Shown here piece after piece: positions 1 to 8,694 of a DNA stretch of 64,000 nt. The notes beneath the pieces are model-generated. The model was given only the letters and a program-made list of their open reading frames with translations. It searched no databases and was not told the DNA's origin. Source of the stretch: Spiroplasma sp. SV19 (GTDB lineage Bacteria; Bacillota_I; Bacilli_A; Mycoplasmatales; Mycoplasmataceae); contig NZ_CP045455.1 of NCBI RefSeq assembly GCF_030060925.1, forward strand, positions 1,364,001 to 1,428,000, in the 5' to 3' direction. Made by a program: the position numbers and the translations under genes. The stretch's first letter is position 1; every line of letters starts with the position of its first letter.

Positions 1-698
1 TTTAGTGTTTTACCTAATTCTTTGATATCAAAATTATTATTTTGATTTGAATTGTGATTTAGATTAGGAACAAACTTTCATAATAAAATACAATTAATAA
101 AAATTAATCCCGAAAAAATAAAGACAAGAGTACTAAAAGCTCAATGTCCTAATGATTCGGTTCAAACATTTTCAAATAATCAAAAAACTAAATAAGCAAT
201 TGCAATTAAAACGGTTCCAATTAATCCATTTAAACTGCCATGAATGCCATTTAGTTTGCCGTTTTCAGCTGGGGTTCCTTGTTCTGATAACAATTTTCAT
301 AGTGCACTTCAGAAAATAAAACAAGTAATAAAACTTCATAAGGAAAAAATAACATAAACTTGAATAATTTTGCCATTAGTAATAAAAGGGATTAAACCAT
401 ATCAAATACTAACAACACCAATCCCAGCTAAACCAATTAACGTTAATTTTTTTAAATTAAAGCGATCAGCAAAATAACCGCCAACAAAATAACTTAATAA
501 TGCTACATATCCATAAATAGCATTAGCTTGTGAAAACTGTGATGCGCTAATTCCTAATCCTTGTGAAATTTTTACCGAGGAAATAACGTTTTTTAAGTAA
601 AATGGCACTGCCATTACTAAGACATCAGCTAGTGCTAAAATGGCAATAATTCATATTACCTTAATACTAATTTTTTGTTGTTGTTCTGATGTTTTCAT
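1..698 (-). CDS. MFS transporter, C-terminus cut by window edge
   Basis: About 232 residues are visible, reading UGA as Trp, and the frame stays open to the window edge. The sequence is a series of hydrophobic segments with the typical MFS loop after the second helix (GGYFADRFNLKK, close to the G-x-x-x-D-R-x-x-x-K pattern). The ATG at 698 is preceded by AAAGGAG at about 702-709. The next gene upstream on the same strand is a glycerophosphodiester phosphodiesterase, 24 bp away, so the pair is probably one transcript. Uptake of glycerophosphodiesters or glycerol-3-phosphate is a reasonable inference from that neighbour. The substrate cannot be read from the sequence. Confidence 0.85.
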
Positions 699-722
699 TT
701 TGTCTCCTTTCAAAATAAAATA

Positions 723-1433
723 TTATTTTAAGGTAGGATTTAAGGTTGCAATGTCACTAATATAACTATGGATAAAATCGGGGGGATATAAATTATTAAT
801 AATTTTAAGATCCTTTGCATTTTTAAAAGTTCAAATATTTAATGGTAAATTAAGGTTTTTAATAAGAGCAACATTCTTTTTTTGTTTTGCTATTGCAATT
901 GATGGATGCAAATAATCAAACTTGGTAATTAATGTTTGATCAATATCTTTTAAACTCTCAATTAAATAACCTTTTTTCAAAGGACTGTGCAAATTACTAA
1001 TAAATTTTAAAGCTTCATAGCCAAACGAAGAAACAATAATTTCTGCTTTTGTTTTTGTCTGCAGTAGTAACAATGCTTGTTTAATTAAATTAAATTCTTG
1101 TTCATTATAACGATCTGGTTTGATTTCAACATTAATTATTTGATATTGTTTAGCAATTTTATTAATAAAATCATCAATAAATAAGGGTGGCAAAAATTTC
1201 GGATTTTTTTTAAAAAAATCAAGTTCTTTAATTTCTTGATAGGTAAAATGACGAACAGTTTTATTCACATTGCCAATTCTTTTAAAATTATGGTCATGAA
1301 AAATAATAATTTGACGATCTTTAGTCATACGAATATCAAATTCAACGCCAGGACAAGTTTTTAATGCATTAATAAAATCAACCATACGGTTTTCTCCGGT
1401 GGGACTACGAAAGCCTCGATGTGCAATTAACAT
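723..1433 (-). CDS. glpQ: glycerophosphodiester phosphodiesterase (GDPD)
   Basis: A 236-residue cytoplasmic enzyme starting MLIAHRGF. The start was chosen because AAGGAAGG lies just upstream (about 1442-1449). GDPD-family features are in order: the HRG motif near residue 5, GENR near residue 16, VEFDIRMTKD near residue 30, the catalytic-type FHDH, and the strand INVEIKP. No signal peptide is present. The family hydrolyses glycerophosphodiesters to glycerol-3-phosphate and an alcohol. In mollicutes this feeds phospholipid and glycerol metabolism. The downstream MFS gene may import the substrate. One UGA Trp lies near the C-terminus. Confidence 0.92.
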
Positions 1434-1534
1434 AAATAAATTCCTTCCTTTATAAATATTAAATAATATATTTGCAAATAATTTGCTAAGAATTATTAAC
1501 AAACATTTTAATTAATATTATTTTTTGATAATTT

Positions 1535-1563
1535 TTGGTAAGGTTATCTAATTTAATTATAAT
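1535..1563 (+). promoter_or_regulatory. candidate promoter in first copy of the 88-bp leader
   Basis: TATAAT at 1558-1563 has TTGGTA at 1535-1540 with 17-bp spacing. It lies 137 bp upstream of the ATG at 1700, inside the leader that is duplicated at 2672-2759. This is motif-based only. The second copy keeps the -10 (2678-2683) but not the -35 at the same spacing. Confidence 0.45.
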
Positions 1564-1639
1564 GCTTTTTGAAAATAATTAGCATTAAAATAAATAAATG
1601 ATAGTATTAAATTAAAGACTATGAGAATTTTACATTAAT
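1552..1639 (+). repeat. 88-bp direct repeat, copy 1 (gene leader)
   Basis: It matches 2672-2759 at 84 of 88 positions by direct reading and contains a TATAAT box. In both copies the repeat ends 61 bp before the ATG of a downstream gene (1700 and 2820), although those genes are unrelated. This looks like a conserved 5' leader attached to interchangeable coding content. Confidence 0.85.
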
Positions 1640-1699
1640 TTAAATAGCACTTATTTATGTATATAAGGTAAATGTTAAAGATAGTTGGAGAATAAGATT

Positions 1700-2587
1700 A
1701 TGGATTATATATGTTTATATAAAAATCTCAAAAAAATAAATCAATTTGATTTTAATTATGAAAAAATGTTAAAAAAATTTAAGAGTATTAAACTTATTTT
1801 GACTAAAAATAATTTTATTTCTGAAGATCAAATAGAATTAAAAGGTTCAATAAAAACAAAAACTGTTTATTTTAAGAAGAACTGGAAAGATAACGATTTA
1901 GACATTCTGATAAAATATAATGAAAGTAAATTGGATATTAAAAATTTAAAAAAATAAAAGAAAGTATCTATATTTTTTTAAAAAAATATTGAAGAAAACA
2001 AAGTAATAGAAAACAAAAATAAATCAATACAAATTTTGGGAAAAGATCAAATTAAAATTGATATAGTTCCAATATTTTCAATTGAGAACTCTGATTATAT
2101 TTTTAAAGATAGTAGCAAGTTAGAAGAAACATATGATGAAAAGTTATTTAATAAAATAAATAGTACGTATAGTAACATAAATTTCTTTAAATTTGTATAT
2201 ATAATTAGAAATATTGTAAATAAAATTTTAAAGCTTTTAAATATGCCATTACAGGCAATTATATTAGATATCTTAGAGGAAACAAAAGACTTTACTGATT
2301 TATTGGAAATATATCAATTTCATAAAATGTTGTTTTTTATGTCAAAAAAAATTTGATGTATGCATAATCTAGAAACTAAAATTTATAAAAATAAAGAAGG
2401 CTTTTCTTTTGAATTTAAAAATGCTGCAACCGCTAAAAAAACGTGTATAAATTATATCTCTTGTTTAATTTATGTGGATGAATATGCAAGAGCATGATCT
2501 GAGTTTTATAATAAAAAGTTAGAATATAAAAAGGAACATGATATTGAAGAGTATCTTAAAAGAAAAGAACAAGAATATGCTAAGTAA
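1700..2587 (+). pseudogene. nucleotidyltransferase with CD-NTase-like motifs, frame-disrupted
   Basis: The start is ATG at 1700 behind GGAG (1687-1690). The first block carries KGSIKTKT followed by NDLDILI, a G-S...D-x-D nucleotidyltransferase signature. After a disrupted stretch, the block from 2036 gives IKIDIVP, matching the third acidic position (hDhVP) seen in SMODS/CD-NTase cyclases and related minimal nucleotidyltransferases. Both blocks are in the same frame, but TAA codons at 1955 and 1979 separate them. An A-run near 1948 and a T/A-run near 1974 would restore one frame if each had an indel. The C-terminal part contains two UGA Trp codons. Cyclic-oligonucleotide synthesis is possible, but no CBASS effector is recognisable beside it. 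It could equally be another Pol-beta-fold transferase. Confidence 0.6.
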
Positions 2588-2588
2588 A

Positions 2589-2624
2589 TTAATAAAAATA
2601 ATTTTAAATAGGGTGGTTTACAAA
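2589..2624 (+). repeat. 36-bp tail repeat, copy 1
   Basis: It lies directly after the stop of the nucleotidyltransferase remnant and matches 4341-4376 at 32 of 36 positions. Together with the duplicated 88-bp leader it brackets two neighbouring cassettes (1552-2624 and 2672-4376). Confidence 0.7.
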
Positions 2625-2657
2625 TGAAAGAATTTTTACAAAATTTGGTAAATCACC
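2612..2657 (+). terminator. imperfect hairpin, possible terminator
   Basis: GGTGGTTTAC on the left arm pairs imperfectly with GTAAATCACC on the right arm across a loop of about 20 nt, followed by an A/T-rich stretch rather than a clean T-run. It sits between the two leader-tail cassettes. Confidence 0.35.
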
Positions 2658-2671
2658 TGTAAAATTTTTAG

Positions 2672-2759
2672 TTTAATTATAATGCTTTTTGAAAATAATG
2701 AGTATTAAAATAAATAAATGATAATATTAAATTAAAGACTATGAGAATTCTACATTAAT
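2672..2759 (+). repeat. 88-bp direct repeat, copy 2 (gene leader)
   Basis: This is the second copy of the 1552-1639 leader (84/88 identical), 61 bp before the ATG at 2820. TATAAT is at 2678-2683. The run 'ataataataat' just downstream (about 2782-2800) is a short trinucleotide repeat not present after copy 1. Confidence 0.85.
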
Positions 2760-2819
2760 AATTTAAATAATAAAATTTAGATAATAATAATAATAATAAT
2801 TTATAAGGAGATTATTATA

Positions 2820-3446
2820 ATGAAAAAGTTATTATGTATTTTAAGTGTAGCAACAATAGGTGTTGTTGCTCCGTTAAATATTGTAGAAACTAACAAAGTT
2901 ATTGATAAGGACAAAAATATTGCTAAGAATTATTTAAATAATTTTGAAGATAAATTATTTCCACTTTTTTTAGAAAATTTAATTAATGAAATTAAAATAT
3001 TCTTAATTAAAAAACCTGAATTACAAAAATCAAATAATAATGAAATAATAACAGCATTTATAAATTATCAAAGACAACGAATATATCAGGTGCTAGAACA
3101 AGATGCTAACATAAGTCAGACAACAGCATTTGAAACTTTTTGATGAGGATTTAAATGATGAATTACTTGAGAAAGTTTTAAATTTACTTTAAATAAACAT
3201 GGTTATGCAATTGCAAGAGATAGTATTACGGGAATTTCAGTAACAAAAATGGGAGGATACGTAATAAGTTATCTTGCTATAAAATTTCCTAAGATATTAT
3301 TAATTCCTAAAATTGGTTTAATTGCCGCAGGTGTTTTGGGAACACAAGTTGCTGGTTGTTTGTTAGGACGTCAATTTTGAGTTAAAAAAGGGATTATATT
3401 TAGAATGCTATGAGTGGGAATTATGACAGGGTGTTGAGATCAATAA
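2820..3446 (+). CDS. secreted/membrane-inserting protein of unknown function
   Basis: This 208-residue protein has a signal-type N-terminus (MKKLLCILSVATIGVVAP), a Lys/Asn-rich helical middle, then a Trp-rich stretch (five UGA Trp codons within about 20 residues) and a Gly/Ala-rich hydrophobic C-terminus (GLIAAGVLGTQVAGCLLG). AAGGAG lies before the ATG. The last codon overlaps the next gene as TAATG at 3444-3448, so the two were probably translationally coupled. I do not recognise the family. The plan (signal, charged helices, hydrophobic Gly-rich C-terminus, then a polytopic partner) resembles that of the genes at 5662/6343 and 27241. A bacteriocin-like or surface role is speculation. Confidence 0.75.
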
Positions 3447-4394
3447 TGAATATAAAATCAAATTCTGCTTTAGTTAAAGATAGTATTTTAATGCGCTTTT
3501 GATTAAATTTAATTATAATAATTTTGTTTCAAATAATCATTTTTTTTACAGTAAAAATTACAATTTTAACATTTTTAGTTTATATTTTAATCAGTATTTT
3601 ATTTGCAATACTAATTAATATTATTGATTGATATTTTAAATATTTTATTGTAAAAAGAGCATCCGGTTTTATAAAAGTTATATTTGATATTGATTAGTAC
3701 CAAAGCGATTTCAAAATTTAGTAATAGGAATTAATTATTTTATTAAATTAAAACAAGAAAAATGATTTTATAAACAAATTTTTGATATTTTTGTAATTAC
3801 TTATTTAACACCAATTTTATTATTTTTAGATTATCATTTTATAAATAAAATTTTTGTATTAATGATTGCCACTTTATTTTTACTTTATATAATTAACTTT
3901 GTTTTAGCTTGAAGTGCAAAAACAATTCTTATTTAAAACAATATGTTAATTCTATTTATCAAATTTCAAATTTTGATAATATAGTTAAATTTAAAACAAC
4001 ACAAATATTGTTTTGAAAATTAATAATGTGACTGTCATTATTTTGTGGATATTGTTTTGTAATTTCGTACTTTGTTATATTTTATATTAATTTTTGAACC
4101 TTGTTAGGTTATCCCTTACAGGAACTTATTCCAGCTAATTTTAATAATAAGCCAATCTTTTTTGCAAGTTATAATTTTGTTCATTTGTTATTATCAATTA
4201 TTGGTAGTTTTATAGTTTTAATTTGATTAATGCAGATAAATCTTTCTTTTATGATTGATTTAGAAATATCTGTAAAGAATCAAACGAGAATTCTAATTCA
4301 ATGTATTTGTCTAATAAATCTTTTTGCTATTTTTATTATGTTAATAAAAATAATCTTAAATAAAGTGGTTAACAAAGTAAAATTGCTTAATTAA
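3446..4394 (+). pseudogene. polytopic membrane protein, frame-disrupted
   Basis: The ATG overlaps the upstream stop (TAATG). Successive hydrophobic segments are readable in different frames: residues 1-83 end at TAG 3695, the next block (VPKRFQNLVIG onward) ends near 3936, and a third block runs to TAA 4392-4394. About six membrane segments are visible in total. The breaks are not all in clean homopolymers, which supports true decay. It was probably the membrane partner of the secreted protein at 2820. The 36-bp tail repeat lies inside the last readable block. Confidence 0.6.
4341..4376 (+). repeat. 36-bp tail repeat, copy 2
   Basis: It matches 2589-2624 at 32 of 36 positions. It closes the second cassette that opens with the leader at 2672. 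Confidence 0.65.
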
Positions 4395-4420
4395 ATTTTT
4401 AATTTAATTAAGTTTTTTTT
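4386..4420 (+). terminator. intrinsic terminator
   Basis: The stem CTTAATTAAA / TTTAATTAAG (4386-4395 and 4403-4412) is followed by eight T residues. It separates the decayed membrane-protein gene from the hydrolase gene. Confidence 0.75.
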
Positions 4421-4479
4421 CTTTTTGTTGTATAATTAATGATTATATATTAAATATTAAACATATTGGTGGTGGAACA

Positions 4480-5514
4480 ATGGAGGCAAATTATAAAAAA
4501 AGTTTACGAAAATTAAGACAATATAATTATACTTTTTTTAAAGTTGTCTTAGTAATTATTTTTTTCCCAATTGTTTTATTACTATCCTTTATTTGTTCAA
4601 AAGTATTTGTCCCATATCTTTTTAAGTATAAACGAAGTGGGGTTGATGAAAATAATGTTGAATTAAATACTTTACAACAATTAGAAGCTGATGTTAAAGC
4701 AAAGAAATTACAAAATTTTGTTATTAATAAAAGTCATTTACAAGAATCATTTATTGAGTTTAATAATAATAAAATTAGTACTTTAATGTTAGAACATCCA
4801 ACTTCTAATAAATGAGTTGTTGGATTACATGGTTTTAAACGAAATAAATATATTGGCTTACGAAATATTTATCACTTTTATCAAGCGGGATATAATATTT
4901 TAACCTTTGATGCTTATGCACACGGGAATACTTATGGGCATAAATCTGATTTAGGTGTTACTAATTCAATTATTTTAAACTTTTTAATTACATGGTTAAA
5001 ACAAAATAAAAACCCAAGGGTGATTGGTGTCTTTGGGATTAGTATGGGGGCATCAACAGCATTATGATTTGCTCATCAGTTTTATTATGAAAATAAAATT
5101 GATTGGTTAATTGTTGATTGTCCATTTTCGCAACCAGTGCAACAAATTCGTGCTTTTTTACGAAAATATGTTAAGTTGCCGTGATGATTAATGTCGTTGG
5201 GAATTAATCATAATTTTCGTAAGCATTCAAAAACAAATTTAAAACATATGAATTTATTAAAAGAGAATCAACGAATAAAAGATTTACCAATTTTATTTAT
5301 TCATGGAACCAAGGATAGTTTTGTAAAGTATCATAATTCCGTTGTGATGCATTATTTACAACAACAAGAAAGTCAAAAGAGTGAAATCTTTTTAGTTAAT
5401 AAGGCAGAACATACTGGCGCGCTTGTTGTTGATCAAAAAGGATATCAACAAAAAACGTTAGCTTTTGCTAAAAAATGAGATTTAAATTTTGCAGAAAAGA
5501 ACTTGCTGATTTAA
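4480..5514 (+). CDS. membrane-anchored alpha/beta hydrolase
   Basis: 344 residues. Residues about 21-48 form a hydrophobic anchor, and the rest is an alpha/beta-hydrolase domain. It shows the oxyanion-type LHGFKRNK, the strand LTFDAYAHGNT, the nucleophile elbow GISMGAS (G-x-S-x-G, catalytic Ser), HGTKDSFV supplying the Asp, and AEHTGAL supplying the His. The family resembles the membrane-bound BAAT/acyl-CoA-type or DUF-type hydrolases common in Spiroplasma. The substrate is unknown; an esterase or lipase role is plausible. The gene is monocistronic, with hairpin terminators on both sides. Three UGA Trp codons are present. The RBS is weak (GGTGG at about 4470). Confidence 0.85.
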
Positions 5515-5526
5515 TAAATTATGATG

Positions 5527-5562
5527 ATTCTTATTGATTAATTCAATAAGAATTATTTTTTT
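5527..5562 (+). terminator. intrinsic terminator after the hydrolase
   Basis: The stem ATTCTTATTGA / TCAATAAGAAT (5527-5537 and 5543-5553) is followed by a T-rich tract. Confidence 0.8.
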
Positions 5563-5661
5563 ATGCTACAATAAAAATAAGAAAAAATTATGATAATTGT
5601 TTATTAATTGTTTAAGTCTTTAAAAAATAATATCAAGCTTAAATAGAAGGGAAGTTTAATA

Positions 5662-6324
5662 ATGAAAAAGTTATTAATGCTTTTTAGTATCATTTCATTA
5701 ACAACCCTAACAATTAATATAACAGATGAGAGTTTTCATAAACAAGAAATAGAACCAAAGCAACGGATGGCGCTAACAACAAGTAAGATAACTTCTGTTC
5801 AAAAGACAATGCAGAATGATAATTTAATTAGTGTTGAACAACATAATAATTTATTAACTGCAATTAGAAAAATAGAAAATAAAATTAAAATTGATCGTCA
5901 ACAATTAAATCAATCGTTATGAAGTACAGTGGCCTATCAACTTTTAACAAGTAATGAATATCTTACTTATTTAGAAGTAATGGACCAGGTAGGTATCCTG
6001 AAGTTTAATGCTGATGTTCCATATTTTGTTAATGACCTTGGTTATGGTTGACAAAATGGATTTATGCAAGAAGCAAAGTGATATTGGTTTGGATATTGAA
6101 AACTACACATTGCCAAATGAAGATGTGATCAAGTCTATAATTTATTAACCAATGGGGGCAATGCTACTAGTATTTTTGCTGATGGATTAGCCCAAACACC
6201 CTATGGAACAATTATGGCGATTGCTAGTGGAATATTAAGTTTAATTGGAAATGATTGAGACACCAACGATGGCATGATAGTTCATTTTTATTTAGTGACT
6301 CCAGTTTGATTTTCACATCGTTAA
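5662..6324 (+). CDS. secreted protein with Trp/Tyr- and Gly-rich C-terminal half
   Basis: 220 residues. It has a cleavable-looking signal (MKKLLMLFSIISLTTLTIN), then a charged helical region to about residue 85, and then a Trp/Tyr/Gly-rich half with many UGA Trp codons and one hydrophobic stretch (GTIMAIASGILSLIG). GAAGGGAAG precedes the ATG. It is followed 18 bp later by a polytopic membrane protein, the same 'secreted then membrane' order as at 2820/3446. I do not recognise the family. Export through Sec and action at or outside the membrane are inferred from the signal peptide. Confidence 0.75.
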
Positions 6325-6342
6325 TAACAAAGAATTATCGGA

Positions 6343-7071
6343 ATGAAAAATTATAAATTATTCTTATGAGGCATGTGAATAATAGGACTTTATCAAGTTA
6401 GTGTTTTAGCAATTTTTCCATTCTTTTTGTTCTATCAAATAGCAACAACAGATGGTGGTGAAATTACAAGTTATTATTTTAATTATTCGTTATTATGAGC
6501 ATATTGTATGATTTTGGTTAGTTTTACTTTTTTTGGTTTTATTTGTAACCTTGTTATTTTTTGCATTAGAACTAAAAAAGCAAAATTTATTCGGCCAATC
6601 GTGATTTTGATTAGTGTGCTTCCTTCCGTGGTAATGTTTTTTCCGGGTCTTTTATTATATCTTGACCCTAGTTGTCAAGAAAGTTATACTTTTGATCTAC
6701 AAAATTATAACAATAAATATAATAAAGTTGGACGGCACGGGCTGTGAATTTTTAATTTGGTAATAATAGTATGACTACTATATGTTATTTTATTACCATC
6801 AGGGTTTAATTTTTTTATAACAAAAAAGGTCGAGTTAACAATAACAAAAATGTCATCAGAAACATTTCTAACAATTGTCAGTCTTTTTATTGCAAGCTTA
6901 ACTTCCTTTTGGTTAGGGTTACTTGCACTTAATTCAAAAAATAAAAAAGTGCAGTTATATGTTAGTATTATTTCATATTTTTTAGCTCTTTCTTTTCTTT
7001 CTGGTGTTATTTTTCCCGTCTTATTATTAACTTCATTACGTGGTGAAGTACAAAAGTTCTTTAATTGTTAA
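6343..7071 (+). CDS. polytopic membrane protein, unknown function
   Basis: 242 residues with about six strongly hydrophobic segments, read with several UGA Trp codons. ATG at 6343 is the first start in frame after the upstream stop (6324), leaving a short gap and no strong RBS, so coupling to the secreted protein is likely. It has no recognisable catalytic motif. By position it could be a partner, exporter or self-protection protein for the 5662 product; this is inference only. Confidence 0.7.
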
Positions 7072-7133
7072 CTTCATAACAATATTATTTTTATATTAAC
7101 TTTATACCTCTTATAACTTTCTAATTTAGCAAT

Positions 7134-7169
7134 AAAAGTAGTATTTTAAACCAAAAATACTACTTTTTA
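7134..7169 (+). terminator. intrinsic terminator
   Basis: The stem AAAAGTAGTATTTT / AAAATACTACTTTTT closes the 5662-7071 transcript. Confidence 0.8.
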
Positions 7170-7242
7170 GTTTAAATAATCTTGTATTTACTGTCTTACT
7201 TAGTACAATTAAAGTGCTAGAAAGAAAGCTATTGATGACACT

Positions 7243-8088
7243 ATGAAAAAATGATTTAATAAGATGAAACAGCAATGACAGCAGTTATGACATATTTTTT
7301 TGCTACAAGGTTTTTTGTTTTTTGTTGGAATTTATTTGACATCATTAGGGATTGCAATTTATGCGCCAACTAGTACTGGGGCTAGTCAAATTGATTTTAC
7401 GATTTTTGCTTTGTTAGCATTAATGTATGGTAACTATGCTAATGGTCATCTCCAAGATACGGTGCTGACTGCGCATTATGCATTAGCTTTATGAATGTAC
7501 TTTTTAATTCTAGTTTTTTTTACAATTATCTTTATGTTAATTGTAAATATTAAAGCATATCGAAACACAAAGGATCGCCAAATTTGAGTTAAGTTTACAA
7601 TTATGATTCTTGGTGATTTAGTTTTAGCTTGACTATTACCATTATTAATTCATTTCAATTGACAATATATTATTTCTGCGGTTCGGATTCAACAATGAGC
7701 TGAAAGTTCTGGGGGAATTGCCGCATGATTATTTTTAGGTGGTTTTTCGTTATATTGTCTTGGCTTAGCAATTTGAATTTATAGTAAGACATGATATGGT
7801 CCTTATAATCATATTTGTGAAGCATTTATTAAGTTAACAAAATTAAAATATCCGGTTGCGCGGATCTTATTAGATGTAATGATGGTTATTCCAGGGTTTA
7901 TTTTCTGAGTTTTCTTACCGTTGAATAATGATAAATGAAACTTTTTATTTACTAATTTTAGTTTTGGGACAATGGCCTTTATTTTTATTTCCGGGCCATA
8001 TGTTAATGTTTTCAAAAAAATTTTAGCAAAGTTTCTGAAGATTGACTTATGAAAGGCAAATATTCTTGCACGAAACAATAATGTTTAA
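7243..8088 (+). CDS. polytopic membrane protein, possibly YczE/YitT-like
   Basis: 281 residues with six or more hydrophobic segments and many UGA Trp codons. The start at ATG 7243 is the first after an in-frame TAA at 7210; the RBS is poor. The N-terminal segment (FVGIYLTSLGIAIYAPTSTG) resembles the first helix of YczE/YyaS/YitT-type proteins, where a small residue-rich helix is followed by a polar turn. I would not assign a function on that alone. The gene stands alone between two hairpin terminators. Confidence 0.7.
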
Positions 8089-8121
8089 CTATTAAAACCA
8101 TCTTCTAAAATAAAACCAAAA

Positions 8122-8160
8122 TAAAAGCACCTTGATTAGCTTAATCAAGGTGCTTTTATT
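8122..8160 (+). terminator. strong intrinsic terminator
   Basis: A 16-bp perfect stem (AAAAGCACCTTGATTA and its complement, loop GCT) is followed by T-rich sequence. It insulates the CRISPR-Cas locus from upstream transcription. Confidence 0.9.
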
Positions 8161-8694
8161 ACTCAAAATCTTGACCAAGTAGTAAATTCTTTTTCAAGAA
8201 AAGATTAAACTAACTTAAGAATAGAGGTTACGGTCCTAATTGTAATTTCTATTTTTAAACTTGGTTATTGTAATAATGAGATTTATTGTTGCCTTTGATA
8301 ACTTGTTTTCAAAAGTTTTTTTGTGTAGAGTGTGTAAATTTTTACACATAAATCATTATAATCCATAAAACTATCAGTTAAGAAAAGTATCAAATTATTT
8401 GCAGAATATAATTTATTTTGGAATTTATTTTAAAATACTTTTTAGTTTTAGAAGAAAAGAAAAAAGTATTTTTTTATTTAATGAAAAATATTTTTCGTTA
8501 TAATAAGAATATAAGTGGTAAATTATTGTATACACTTTAAAACATATGAACAACTATAAGTATATGGTGAGAAGACCAATGATGAACTATTAATTTATTT
8601 ATTATAATTTAACAAGAATACATTTGATAATGAAATATTAAACATAAAAAATAAGTATTATTTTATATTTTTTATGTTATTTATAGGAGGAAAA
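8161..8694. other. intergenic region upstream of cas9
   Basis: I see no coding sequence here. It contains a palindrome, TGTGTAA-ATTT-TTACACA (8330-8347), that could be an operator or hairpin; a GAAAAATATTTTTC palindrome near 8484; and a TATAAT at 8603-8608 that could serve cas9, which would give an 85-nt leader. No anti-repeat to the CRISPR repeat is found on this side. Confidence 0.5.

Noticed and set aside
8161-8694. tracrRNA upstream of cas9
   Set aside because: No anti-repeat to the CRISPR repeat is found here; the anti-repeat is clearly at 12050-12083.
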